A DNA stretch of 64,000 bases, taken from NCBI GenBank assembly GCA_963383645.1, contig OY726560.1, positions 66,767,823 to 66,831,822 on the forward strand. The letters are read 5' to 3'. Position numbers and translations under genes: made by a program. Below the pieces are notes generated by a model. That model was not told the origin of the DNA and made no database searches. It worked only from the letters and a program-made list of their open reading frames with translations. This DNA is from Muscardinus avellanarius (Eukaryota; Chordata; Mammalia; Rodentia; Gliridae). This document shows, piece by piece, positions 31,439 to 41,591 of the stretch (positions are counted from its first letter, which is position 1; the number at the start of each line of letters is the position of its first letter).

Positions 31439-31862
31439 CCAGCTATGGTGGTACACACTTGTTATCCTAGTACTTGGGAGGCTGAGACAGGAGGATTGCG
31501 GGTTCAAGGACAGCCTCTGCAAGTAATGAGACTCAGCAACCTAGTGAGATCCTGTTTCAAAGTAAAAATAAAGCCGGGCGTGGTGGCGCACGCTTGTCAT
31601 CCCCGCGCTTGGGAGGCAGAGACAGGAGGATTGCGCAGGTTCGAAGCCAGCCGCGCGCGCTGGCTTAGGAGACCCTGTTTCCAAATAAAAATGTGAAAAT
31701 AGGTCTGGGAGTGTAGCCCGGAGGTAGAAGGGCTTCCAGGAACCCCAGTACCACCAAAAAAATAAATAAATAAAAAAATAAAAATAAAAATAAAATAGGG
31801 CTGGGGGTATAGCTCAGAGGTAGAATGCCCCTTGGGTTCATTTTTCAGTATCCCCCCCAAAA
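31439..31862 (+). mobile_element. B1-ID SINE, type IV, split in the linker
   Basis: B1 half to 'tttcaaagtaaaaataaa', then a type II SINE, then the ID half 'gggctgggggtatagctcag'. Confidence 0.88.
31573..31775 (+). mobile_element. B1-ID SINE, type II, nested
   Basis: Hairpin aagccagc-cgcgcgc-gctggctt is fully intact, which suggests a young copy. Confidence 0.92.
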
Positions 31863-32121
31863 ATAGAAAATAAAACAAGTGCCGTTAAAATTAAAAGCCA
31901 GATTTGCCACACAAAGTGGTATACATCTATAGTCGCAGTACTTGGGAGGCTGAAATAGGAGGGTTTCAGATCCAAGGACAATTTTAGCAGCACAGGGAAA
32001 CTCTCAGCCACCAAGTGAGACCCTGTTTCAAAACAAAAATAAAAAGGAATGGGGACCAGGTGTGGTGATACACGCTCCCAGCACTAAAGGGGCTGAGACA
32101 GGAGGACCGCAGGTTCATGAC

Positions 32122-32445
32122 TGTTAAGTTGGGTCCTGCACTCATGTGACTTTGTGTCACATGACCTCTGCAGGGCAAGGGAGGGGCTGAAACCCCCGCG
32201 AGAATTGGGCGTTCCCACGAGTAAAACCCCCATCTCGCGAGATGCATGCCTTTAAGAGGAGAGCCCGCGTCCTCTAGCTTGGACAGGCGCGCGGGCCCCA
32301 CGGTGCCTCGCCCTGGTCCCCGGGAGAGCCGTGCCATTAAAACTTTACATGCCACGTGTACCGGACCTCTCTCGTGTTTTTCACACTCCGCCGTACGCAC
32401 ATTATTTTTATTTTACTCGCATTTAATTTTTTATTTTACTTATCA
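32122..32445 (+). mobile_element. Solo LTR, CpG-rich, 324 bp
   Basis: Begins TG ('tgttaagttggg') and ends CA ('acttatca'), with a perfect 5-bp TSD atgac at 32117-32121 and 32446-32450. It has a GC- and CpG-rich body, a polyadenylation-like 'attaaa' at about 32336, and a T/A-rich 3' end. No internal retroviral sequence or second LTR remains. The family is not assigned. Confidence 0.85.
32233..32242. promoter_or_regulatory. Perfect TCTCGCGAGA palindrome in the LTR
   Basis: Ten-base palindrome, extended to twelve (atctcgcgagat). It is known as the CGCG element bound by BANP/ZBTB33-class factors at CpG-rich promoters. Activity here is an inference. Confidence 0.6.
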
Positions 32446-32650
32446 ATGACCAGCCTCAGCTACTTAGTGAGGCCCTCTGCAACTCAGTAAGCCCTGCTTA
32501 AAAAAAAAAAAAAAAAATTGGCTGCAGGTGTAGCTCAGGGGTAGAGTGCCCCTGGGTTCAATCCTCAGTAACACAGAAAAAAAAAAAAACATGTAGCTGG
32601 GAGGCAGAATGTCTATGGGTTCAGTACCTAGTAGTGCAATCAATAAATCA

Positions 32651-33580
32651 TAAGAGCAAGATGTGTTGCCGATGATGCGCCCTAGACGAATAGTTGGTGG
32701 TATTTACCTGCACACCTGGCAGACGATGTTGCCTAGTGCCTGGCTCACTGTGGGCCACTGAAGGCCAGCTTTTTGCTTCCGGCTAGCTGGCTCTCTTGCT
32801 TTTTTTTTCTTTTTAATGGCAGGTCACAGTGGCATAATGGAGCCAGCCAGACTAGACTTCAAACCCAGTAATGATGCTACTTACAAACCATGGGAATTTG
32901 TGAACTTGACTGAGTGTCAGTTTTGAACTTCAGTTTTGCTGTCTCGAAATGGAATTAATCCCACCTCCTTGATAAAGCTGATATGAGGATTACCAACTCT
33001 GTTTACAAAAAGTGCATTTTCTGACACATTTTCCTTTTGTCGGTTTCACATTAATTTATGCAGTGACATCGATTGTGTGATTATTTTCTTTGGCACTAAC
33101 TTTTGTACTTATAAGGTAAAGTAGCATTGTTTTATTAGATTTGGGGAGTAGAGAAAAGCTTTTTTTTTTTGTTTAACAAAGCATGAGTAGTCATCTAAGC
33201 CTTGCACAGTTATTCCTTCCCGTTTTGAGCGTGATTCACCCTTTCTTAATTGTGTGTGGGTTTGAATCCCATTCTGGAGTACGTTCCTAATATAGATGGC
33301 TCTCGTAATGCTGCTCTTTGTAACCTGAAAGCTGCCTTTCCCTCTGGGAGGCGGTTTAGCTCACAGCTACACATTCTGAGTGCTCGGATAATGCTGACCA
33401 TCCTGATGCTGAGTCATTGCCAGACTCCCCGAATGCAGGTCCTGCATCCACTGCTCTGGGAAACTTCCCCTGATGGTCCACACCCTTCTCTGAAAGGCCC
33501 ACTGCAGGCCAAATCGTCCAACCCTCAATTCTCATATTAATTCCAACCAAGCAATCTAGCACTTAACTGTACTCTCTTTC
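32651..33580. other. Unassigned stretch with a MIR
   Basis: Apart from the MIR at 32835-33015, no gene or repeat is recognised. A 96-codon frame at 33250-33540 has no known domain. The last 16 bases are the left TSD of the next SINE. Confidence 0.4.
32835..33015 (+). mobile_element. MIR
   Basis: 'gacttcaaacccagta', 'gaatttgtgaacttgact', 'tcagttttgctgtctcgaaatggaattaatccc' and 'tgatatgaggatta' follow the MIR order. Confidence 0.65.
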
Positions 33581-33815
33581 TTTCTTTTTTTTCTTTTTTT
33601 TTTTTTTTTGGTGACACTGGGGGTGGAACCCAGGGGCTTCTTTCTACCTCTGGGCTATACTCCCAGACCTATTTTATATTTTATTTGGAAACAGGATCTC
33701 ACTTAGTTGCTGAGAACCTCACTAAGTAGCTGAGGCTGGCTTCGAACCTGCATGATCCTCCTGTCTCAGCCTCCCAAGCGCGGGGATTACAAGTGTGCGC
33801 CACCACGCCCGGCTC
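33581..33815 (-). mobile_element. B1-ID SINE, type I
   Basis: Perfect 16-bp TSD aactgtactctctttc at 33565-33580 and 33816-33831. Confidence 0.95.
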
Positions 33816-33831
33816 AACTGTACTCTCTTTC

Positions 33832-34393
33832 ATGTTAGTCTCTAGCTATTTTATGTGCTTTTGTTGTTGCTGTTCTGTTCTTTTTTTTTTTTTTCTTTTT
33901 GGTTTTAGATAAATTACAAACTTGAGAGAAGATACTATGAATGAGATCAAAGAGAATGTTCATGAAAACTCTAAAGAAAGTGTGGTACAAATGGAAGGGC
34001 TATTCTGTTTTTGCTTTATTTTGTACCTACCACATAATTTGACACAGGGAAAAAATTCAAAATATACTTGTTGTGGGACTAACCACAAGTATTCCTAGAA
34101 GGAATTTTTTTTTTTTTTTTTTTTTTTTTTGCTCAAGTGGATAGGCCTTTCTGATCAACTTTTGTCTTTTTTATTTTTCAATAACGTGGAAAGAAAATAA
34201 TTTTAAGATCATAGGAAATTATCATGATACAGAATATTCAGTGATTTATGAGGCAACCCAAGATAGAAAAGAAAACTAACCCTAATACACAGAGAGTGGC
34301 TAAGCCATGTGTCACGGGGAATAGCTCTTCCAACCGACATGGTGCAAACCAACAGGACCCATATTTAGGTCACTTGCAGAAACCATCATCACA
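33832..34393. other. Unassigned AT-rich stretch
   Basis: Holds T-runs at about 33880 and 34107-34131. No gene recognised. Confidence 0.4.
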
Positions 34394-34453
34394 CAATCTT
34401 GTACCCCATTAAGATGTATGATGACAACACACTAATAGAAATAATTTTTAAAA
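34394..34453 (+). mobile_element. Short L1 3'-end fragment
   Basis: 'cttgtaccccattaagatgtatgatgacaacacactaat' matches the ends of the L1 copies at 9800 and 3450. Confidence 0.7.
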
Positions 34454-34573
34454 ATCATCATTATAGCTAAAAAAAAATAAACCAGATAATTCATCAACTA
34501 GTGATGATCTGATTAAACCTTCTCCTAATATTATCTAAACTTCTTTGGGTAAGTTATCCTGAGTCATTAATAT

Positions 34574-34791
34574 TATTTTTTGTGTGTGTGGTGGTACTAG
34601 GGGTGGAACCCAGGGGCTTTTCTACACCAAGGCTATACTCTCAGACCTATTTTATACTTTATTTGGAAACAGGGTCTCACTAAATTGCTGAGAACCTCAC
34701 TCAGTAGCTGAGGCTGGCTTGGAACCTATGTGGTCCTCCTGTCTCGGCCTCCCAACCGCTGGGATTCCAAGCGTGCGCCACCACGCCCAGC
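34574..34791 (-). mobile_element. B1-ID SINE, type I
   Basis: (GT)n then 'ggtggtactaggggtgg'; ends 'ccaccacgcccagc'. Short TSD tgagtca. Confidence 0.92.
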
Positions 34792-35072
34792 TGAGTCAGT
34801 ATTTACTGGAAACTGTGCTTCCAATAATGTACATATGTTTCTATGAGCATTTTGTGAACCCTGAGCAGTGTGATGGAATGATACAAATCTAGAGAACCAA
34901 AGTCTTTTATTAGTCAACCCCCCATTTTCTCAGTAAAAGATATTCATTGAACACAGTGTAGCAGATCAATTTGAATTAATGCACAAGATAAACACAGAGG
35001 AAACTATACATGAAGTATATGTCATATCAATTCAGGTAGTGAAAAGCTCCATGAAAAAAAACTAAAGCTTGA

Positions 35073-35290
35073 GCCGGGCGTGGTGGTGCACACTTGTAAT
35101 CCCAGCATTCGGGAGGGGCTGAGACCAGGGGATCGTGGTTCTCCGCCAGCCTCAGCTACTTAGTGAGGCCCTCTGCAACTCAGTGAGACCCTGTTTCAAA
35201 ATAAAGAATAAAAACCAGGGCAGGGGGTGTAGCTCGGAGGTCGAATGCCCCTGGGTTCCATCCCCAGTACTGCAAGAAAGAAAAAAAACA
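35073..35290 (+). mobile_element. B1-ID SINE, type III
   Basis: Starts 'gccgggcgtggtggtgc'. TSD of the form aaacWaactaaagc, slightly diverged. Confidence 0.92.
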
Positions 35291-35296
35291 AACTAA

Positions 35297-36060
35297 AGCC
35301 GATCCAGGATGTCAGGGGTAACGAGGGACAGGTGATCTAACGGGAAAACATTGAACAGATGTGGATGTGCACTCGACCAGGCAGAGGGTGCAGCGGGTCC
35401 TGCAGCCCTGAGTCAAAAGCGAGTCAGAGCCTGTGAGAAGACCAGTATGGCTGGAGGGGTGAGAGCGGAAAGGTGGTGGTATAAGATCATGAATTCCGAT
35501 TTCTTCCCGAATGTTTTAGAAAGCCTGTGAAGGCTTTGGAGCAGAAAAGTCATGTGATCTCGGCTACATTTTTATTTTATTATATTATCTTACTTTATTT
35601 TGGGGGTACAGGGGATTGAACCCAGCGGCATTCTACTTCTGAGCTCCACCCCAGCCCTACTTTTATTTATTTGTTTGTTTGTTTATTTATCTTGAATTAG
35701 AGTCTCTCTAAGTTACTGAGGCTGTGTTTTAACCTGGGATCCTCCAGTCTCAGCCTCTCAAGTGCTGGGATTAGAAGCACCATGCCTGGCTCTGGCTACA
35801 TTTGCACAAGAAGACTGCCATCTGTGTAGGGAGAAAGTCCTATTAGAGATGAGGTTGGAAGGTGAAGGCCTGGTCAGGAGGCTACTGCTGTAGTCTGAGC
35901 GGATGGCAATGGCCTGGCTAGCGTGGAAGTCATGGAAATGGTGAAACTGGTTGAAATCAGAAAACGTTTTGAAGATCCTGTTCATAGTTCTTGCTGATGG
36001 GTTAGATAAAAGAATGTTTAGAAATAAAAAGAAGATTCTGGCCTTTCTCATGTGCAGAGA
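35297..36060 (+). mobile_element. Old mammalian interspersed repeat, split by a SINE
   Basis: 'aaagcctgtgaaggctttggagcagaaaagtcatgtgatct' on the left, and 'aggaggctactgctgtagtc' plus 'tggaaatggtgaaactggttg' on the right, follow the order of a widely dispersed old repeat ('..gacatgatctgac..ggaggctattgcagtagtcc..'). Family not assigned. Confidence 0.45.
35569..35790 (-). mobile_element. B1-ID SINE, old
   Basis: 'gtacaggggattgaaccc' with a TTTG-expanded linker; ends 'catgcctggc'. TSD ggctacattt on both sides. Confidence 0.82.
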
Positions 36061-36104
36061 TCAGAAAATAATCACTAAAATTTAGTTGAATGAGTATAAC
36101 CAGA

Positions 36105-36304
36105 GCCAGACATGGTGGCGCACATTTGTAATCCCAATAGTTGGGAGGCTGAGACGGGAGGATTGAGGCTGGTGGCCAGCCTCAGCTACTTAGTGAGGCC
36201 ATCCAAAATTTAGTGAGATACTGTTTCAAAATAAAGAATAAAAAATCGGACTGTGAGTGTAGCTCAGTCATAGAATGCTCCCGGGTCCAATCCACAGCAC
36301 CACA

Positions 36305-36381
<77 letters not shown>
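36105..36381 (+). mobile_element. B1-ID SINE, type III-like, with long (GA)n tail
   Basis: 'gccagacatggtggcgc' start. (GA)n runs from about 36307 to 36381. TSD gaRtataaccaSa-type repeat on both sides. Confidence 0.9.
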
Positions 36382-36386
<5 letters not shown>

Positions 36387-36393
36387 AACCACA

Positions 36394-36508
36394 GCCAGGT
36401 GTGGTGCGCACACCCATAATCCCAGTACTGGGAGTCGGAGGTGAGAGCAGCTCTGGCTCAAGGTCGACACACGGTAGCTTAGTGAGAACCTGTTTCAAAA
36501 TAAAAAAT
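36394..36508 (+). mobile_element. B1 half without ID half
   Basis: 'gccaggtgtggtgcgcacacc' to 'ctgtttcaaaataaaaaataa'. A further head fragment 'accgggcatggtggcag' follows at 36510-36536. Confidence 0.75.
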
Positions 36509-36509
36509 A

Positions 36510-36536
36510 AACCGGGCATGGTGGCAGACACTTGTA
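36510..36536 (+). mobile_element. B1 5'-end fragment
   Basis: Only the first about 27 bases of a SINE remain. Its 3' part is missing, which is unusual for retroposons and implies a later deletion. Confidence 0.6.
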
Positions 36537-36890
36537 AGACACTCCTGTTCTTTATAAATGATCTAATCTAAGGTATTCTGTTAGAGTAGCACAACTGTAT
36601 TAAGAAAACAGTTTATGTAGTCAAATCAGAATTTTTATCTGAAAGATAAATACAGTCAGAAGTCTTAGAGTACTGACTTTAGAGGGCAGTACTACAGAAC
36701 TGTGGGTGCAAACGAAAAGACTGTGGCTATCTAGATATTCCCTACTAGTCAGCCAAGTAGCTATAGTTTTTATTTCTGTTTTTTTCTGGGGTGGGTGTGT
36801 GTGTGTGTGTGTGGTAGAATACCCCTCTGAGGTTACACTCTGAGTTACTACCTCTGAGTTACACTCCCAACCCTATTTTTTCTTTTCCTT

Positions 36891-36925
<35 letters not shown>

Positions 36926-37000
36926 TGTGTGTGTGGTCCTGGGACTGGAACCCAGGGGTGTTCTACCTTTGAACCTTTGAGCTACACCCTATTTTTTTTT

Positions 37001-37186
37001 ATGGTGGTGGTACTGGGGTTCCTGGAAACCCTTCTACCTCCGGACTACACTCCCAGGCCTATGTTCATATTTTTATTTGGAAACAGGGTCTCTTAAGCCA
37101 GCAAGGCTGGCTTCGAACATGTGTGATCCTCCTGCCTCTGCCTCCCAAGTTCAGGGATTACAAGTGTGTGCCACCACACCCAGCCC
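37001..37186 (-). mobile_element. B1-ID SINE, type II, inner copy
   Basis: 'ggtactggggttcctgg'; hairpin aagccagc-aag-gctggctt; ends 'ccaccacacccagc'. Confidence 0.92.
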
Positions 37187-37203
37187 CCAGCCTATTTTTT
37201 TTT

Positions 37204-37255
<52 letters not shown>

Positions 37256-37265
37256 TTCTTTCTTT
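37204..37265. repeat. (TTTC)n microsatellite
   Basis: About 14 tetranucleotide units before the next type II SINE; its expanded tail. Confidence 0.92.
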
Positions 37266-37269
37266 ATTT

Positions 37270-37437
37270 TGGTGGTACTGGGGTTCCTGGAAATCCTTCT
37301 ACCTCCAGCCTATACTCCCAGATCTGTTTTTTTTATATTTTATTTGGAAACAGGGTCTCTTAACCCAGAGAGGCTGGCTTTGAACCTGCGCGATCCTCCT
37401 GTCTCTGCCTCCCAGGCACAGGGATTATACACCCGGC
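37270..37437 (-). mobile_element. B1-ID SINE, type II, inner copy
   Basis: 'ggtactggggttcctgg'; marker 'cttaacccagagaggctggc'; ends early at 'tacacccggc' with a short deletion in the B1 5' end. Confidence 0.9.
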
Positions 37438-37743
37438 TTATTCTTTATTTTGAAACAGGGTCTCACTGAGTTGCAAAGGGACTCACTAAGTAGCCGAGGC
37501 TGTCCATGAACCACCATCCTTCTGTCTCAGCCTCCCAAATGCTGTGATTACAAGCGTGCACCACCACGCCATGTTTTTATTTTTATTTTGAAACAGGTTC
37601 TCACTGTGCTGCTGAGCCTGATCCTGATCGTGTGATCCTCCTATTTCAGCCTCTCAGGTACTGGGGTTACAAGCATGTGCCACCACACTTGGCTATTTTC
37701 TTTTCTTTTCTTTCTTTTTGTAATTTAAAATTTTTACCCCAAA

Positions 37744-37945
37744 GCCAGGCGTGGTGGCGCACGCTTGTAATCCCCGTCCTTGGGTGGCTGAGACCCGGAG
37801 GATAGCGGCTCACGGACAGCCTCAGCTACTTAGTGAGGTCCTCTGCAACTCAGTGAGACCCTGTTTCAAGATAAAGAATAAAAAATTGGGCAGGGGATAT
37901 AGGTCAGAGGTCAAATGCCTCTGGGTTCTCAGACCCACAAAAAAA
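37744..37945 (+). mobile_element. B1-ID SINE, type III
   Basis: Starts 'gccaggcgtggtggcgc'. TSD tttaccccaaa on both sides. Confidence 0.92.
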
Positions 37946-38249
37946 ATTTACCCCAAAATACAAACATCCATGAAGCAAAGATACACCCCAGTAAGGGCAA
38001 TAGTATAATGCCCATAGCGAGTGTCTTACTTGGACCCGCACAGACCCAGAGAGACACCCAGAATATAAAATCATAGGTAAATCACAGTTGGGCAAGGACA
38101 CCAAACATACTATAACACCTAATAAATCTGAAAAAAATTATTCATAATTGCAAATAACACACATAAAGCCAGATGCTAACACCCAAAATGAAGGCACCTT
38201 GCAAGAAACAAAGCAGTCCATGATCAAATGTACAATGGCTTAGAAATTT
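37946..38249. other. Unassigned stretch
   Basis: AT-rich; no gene or known repeat recognised. Confidence 0.4.
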
Positions 38250-38464
38250 GAGTGTGTGTGTGTGTGTGGTACTGTATGGAACCCAGAGGATTTTCTACTT
38301 CCAGGCTATACTCCCAGACCTATTTTATACTTTCTTTGGAAACAGGGTCTCACTAAGCTGCTGAGAGCCTCACTCAGTCGCTGCGGCTGGCTTTGAACCT
38401 GTGCGATCCTCCTGTCTCAGCCTCCCAAGCGTGGGGATTACAAGCGTGCGCCACCACGCCTGGC
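38250..38464 (-). mobile_element. B1-ID SINE, type I, (TG)n tail
   Basis: TSD atggcttagaWattt on both sides; ends 'ccaccacgcctggc'. Confidence 0.94.
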
Positions 38465-38935
38465 ATGGCTTAGATATTTTTAAAAAATCAAAAAACATGT
38501 TCACCTGGTTTTTCAATGCTGCTTCTTCCTATCAATCAAACTACTCAACAGTAATAACATTTAATATTTGTGATGTCAAAGGCTTTGATGAGTGATTCTG
38601 CAAAACATAGCAATATGGAAGCATCTAACTCTTTAGAGATGAAGGGTGAAGAAGCCCGAGCTGACACCCTGCCTGTGCCCGTTGAGCAAGCTGGCGCCAG
38701 CGCCGGGAGGACACCGCAGCAGGCGGGACAGTCTGTGCAGGTGAGGTGCGAGATCCAAACTCAGTCTCACGTGACTATGCCACTCGTGCCTTTAGTCATT
38801 CAGCCACATGGCTCCCCTGGCATCACTTGGATGGGTTATTGTTTTTTCCTATTTCAGCTACAGAACTAAAAATTATTTCTGTACTAATAGGCAATCAAAG
38901 CAACACTCACTTAAATAAAAAAAAAAACAAAACAA
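38465..38935. other. Unassigned stretch with one donor-like site
   Basis: A 99-codon frame (38570-38869) contains 'gcaggtgagg' near 38738, a good splice-donor match. No acceptor, domain or homology supports an exon. Confidence 0.3.
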
Positions 38936-39152
38936 GCCAGGCGTGGTGGGGCACTCGTAATCCCAGCATTTGGGAGGCTGAGACAGGAGGCTCGTGGTTC
39001 GAGGATAGTCTCAGCTGATACTTGGTGAGGCCCTTTGCATCTCAGTGAGACCCTGTTTCAAAATAAATAATTAAAAAATAGGGCTGGGGGTGTAGCTTGG
39101 AGGTAGAACGCCCCTGTGTTCCATCCCCAGTACCAGAAAAAACAAACAAACA
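38936..39152 (+). mobile_element. B1-ID SINE, type III
   Basis: 'gccaggcgtggtggggc' start, ID half 'gggctgggggtgtagcttgg'. Confidence 0.9.
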
Positions 39153-39163
39153 GATAGGAGTCA

Positions 39164-39500
39164 GCTGTGCTGGTCCACATCTGTGATCCCAGTGCTTGAC
39201 AGGACAATTTCAGGCTCACTGCCAGCCTTAGCAATTCAGCAACACCCTCAGCAACTTAGTAAGACTCTGTTTCAAAATTTAAAACAAAAAAAAAAAACTA
39301 AAGGGCCAGGATGTAGCTCAGATGTAGAATGCCCCTGGGTTCAATCCCCAGTACCATAAAAAGGAAGGAAAGAAGGAAAGAAGGAAGGAAGGAAGGAAGG
39401 AAGGAAGGGAGGGAAGGAAGAAGGAAGGAAGGAAGAAAGGGAGGGAGGGAAGAAGGAAGGAAGGAAGGGAGGAAGGGAGGAAGGGAGGAAGGAAGGAGAA
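39164..39500 (+). mobile_element. B1-ID SINE, old, with about 140-base purine tail
   Basis: 'gtcagctgtgctggtccacatc' start; ends 'ccagtaccataaaaagg' and then (GGAA/GGGA)n to 39500, entirely purine. Confidence 0.82.
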
Positions 39501-40573
39501 AATAGATAACTAAAATTTAGACTGTCAAAAAATAGAAAAATGTATTAAGGATGGTAATTTCAAATACTGTGTGTTCAAGTCCATAAAGTTTGATATGATA
39601 CAATAGTGTATAACATTGTACTTTGTCAAACTTTCATAGATTATGCCTTCAAGGAATCGAAACGAGTGTGCATGTGGAAATGTATGCCCTGGCTAATACA
39701 GCTAGAAAAAGGATTATAACCCAAGGAACAAGACAATTAGAAAAACATAAAAATATCATTTTAAAAAATCTTCATGTATTTTAGGCAGGACTGTTGTCAG
39801 CGATATTGGCACATTAACATGACTCTTAAATATTCAGAGCAATCTGTTAATAAAATCATCAGCCAGAAAAAACTTTCTTAATTATACCAAAAAGGCAACA
39901 CACAATCCACACCAGAGTACAAATCCCCCACCCAAGGCTCGGATGGAACGACAACTTCTGCTAAGCTTTCAAGGTCAACACGCAGCCCGGGCTGGGAAAT
40001 GACCAAAAATAGAGAGAACAGACTTTCATCATAATAGATTAAGGCTTCCTAAAATATATATATTTTCTTTGTGCTGCTGATTCATTGTGAAACAATGAAA
40101 AAGTTGCCCACATACACAAACTAAACTTCAAAACACTTTTGACCCACAGCATGTAATAAGCGCTGTGCCTCTCTACTGCCAAAATGGCTGTCAGTTCAGA
40201 GAGAGAGTTTGCCTACATCGTGCCAGACATCTGTGCAAAAGCTGAAATTTTTGGTCAAGGATTTCAGTGTTTTCTCGACATAGTGCCAAACATCTGGGTA
40301 TTTGAAAATATCTAGATAATTGACTGATTTTATACTTTTCGTCCAGATGTTTGGCATCAGAATAAAATACCACCTTACTATTTAAGTACATTTGTGATGT
40401 GAAAGTGCTCACAATATACTGTCAATATTTTAAAAATTGGCTTAAAGCCATATATTCAATGAGATCCAAGGTTTGAAAATAAAAACTATATGCATATCCA
40501 TAGAAAAGAACCCAAAAGAAAACATAATGAAAAGTGTAGTGATTATTTATTCTCTGAATGATAGGATTATTCT
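39501..40573. other. Unassigned stretch of about 1.1 kb
   Basis: AT-rich. Holds a small cluster of direct and inverted motifs at 40220-40356. No gene recognised. Confidence 0.4.
40220..40356. repeat. Motif cluster: two direct and one inverted copy
   Basis: 'gtgccagacatctg' (40220-40233), 'gtgccaaacatctgg' (40283-40297) and the inverted 'ccagatgtttggcat' (40342-40356). Confidence 0.7.
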
Positions 40574-40668
40574 CTTTTTTTTTTTTTTTATTCAGTACTG
40601 GGAATGGATCCCAAGGGCATTGTACCTCTGAGCTACACCCCCCAGCCCTATTTTTTAGTCTTTTTAAT
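40574..40668 (-). mobile_element. ID half of an older SINE
   Basis: 'cagtactgggaatggatcc' to 'ccagccctattttttagtc'. Its B1 half is not found behind the next copy. Confidence 0.72.
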
Positions 40669-40689
40669 TTTTTCATTTTTTAAAATTTA

Positions 40690-40692
<3 letters not shown>

Positions 40693-40729
<37 letters not shown>

Positions 40730-40930
40730 ATGGTACTGGGGGTGGAACCCAGGGACTTTTCTACCTCCAGGCTATACTTCCAGACCTTTTTTAAACCTTA
40801 TTTGGAAACAAGGTCTCACTAAGTTGCTGAGAGCCTCACTAAGTAGCTGAGGCTGGCTTTGAACCTGTGTAATACTCCTGTCTCAGCCTCCCAAGCGCTG
40901 GGATTACAAGCGTGCGCCACCATGCCCGGT
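40693..40930 (-). mobile_element. B1-ID SINE, type I, (TG)n tail
   Basis: (TG)n of about 34 bases, then 'atggtactgggggtgg'; ends 'ccaccatgcccgg'. Confidence 0.92.
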
Positions 40931-41410
40931 TTACTTACCATTTTTTAACTATTTCTAATATTCTTCAATATAGAGTATATTGCTTAAAAGCATTTTATTT
41001 GTGTGATTAAGTTGTGTCTGTTATTTTGGAAACTAAAGGAGTTTAATTTACTGTTCATTCAGCATTGTGGATACACACTTGTAGTTGTAGACCTACCAGT
41101 AAGTAATTTGGGTTTGGGAAAAGTAAGTTAGCACAGATACAAAAACTGAAAATCTAATGACTACTAAATACACACGCTGGAAACAATGGGCCTGACTGGT
41201 TTTTCCTTGCTGAAGTGACTGAAACTTTTTAATTTGCATACACTCCAAGACATGCCCACCATCTCACACACATTCACACCTCCAAGAGCTGACATGTAGA
41301 ATGTTAGTGTCCTCATTATAACCAGTCCAAATACCTCATTTTATAAGCAGAGAGTCAGGCCAGTGAGGTTAAACACCAAGCCTAAGATGGTGCATTCAAA
41401 ACCAGAAAAA
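40931..41410. other. Unassigned stretch
   Basis: 'ccattttataagcagagagtcaggccagtgagg' at about 41337 is MIR-like on the minus strand. Nothing else seen. Confidence 0.4.
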
Positions 41411-41591
41411 GTCGGGCTTGCAATCCCCAGGCTTGGGAGGCGGAAACAGGAGGATCGCGCAGGTTCGAAGCCACCCTCACTGGCTTAAGAGACCCTGTTT
41501 CCAAATAAAATATAAAAAGTAGGTCTGGAGTGTAGCCCGGAGGTAGAAGGGTTCCATCTCCAGTACCACCAAATAAATAAACAAACAAACA
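41411..41591 (+). mobile_element. B1-ID SINE, type II, with 5' internal deletion
   Basis: 'gtcgggcttgcaatcccc' lacks the 'gtggtggcgcacg' block; the ID half is also shortened. Confidence 0.88.

Larger units (their letters stand above)
32055..32590 (+). mobile_element. B1-ID SINE, split by a solo LTR
   Basis: 'accaggtgtggtgatacacg' to 'ggttcatgac' on the left; 'atgaccagcctcagctac' through poly(A) on the right. Confidence 0.85.
31911..32650 (+). mobile_element. B1-ID SINE, old, outer shell of a three-level nest
   Basis: B1 half 'gccacacaaagtggtatac' to 'aaaacaaaaataaaaagg' (about 32045); ID half 'atgtagctgggaggcagaatg' after 32590. Encloses the SINE at 32055-32590. Confidence 0.7.
36930..37571 (-). 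mobile_element. SINE nest near 37 kb, middle copy B
   Basis: ID half 36930-36993 ('ggactggaacccaggggtg') and type III B1 half 37438-37571 ('actgagttgcaaaggg'). It encloses two type II copies. Confidence 0.65.
36818..37694 (-). mobile_element. SINE nest near 37 kb, outer copy A
   Basis: ID half at about 36818-36880 and B1 half at 37574-37694 ('ttttgaaacaggttctcac'..'cacacttggct'). It encloses copy B. The pairing is inferred from order and divergence. Confidence 0.6.

Noticed and set aside
36264..36531. Ser/Leu-rich frames on the minus strand
   Set aside because: Translation of the (GA)n tail of a SINE.
38570..38869. Possible exon with a donor site at about 38738
   Set aside because: No acceptor, no recognised protein, single weak signal.
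40283..40356. MicroRNA-like hairpin
   Set aside because: Only 14 bases pair, with a long unpaired loop; not a precursor shape.
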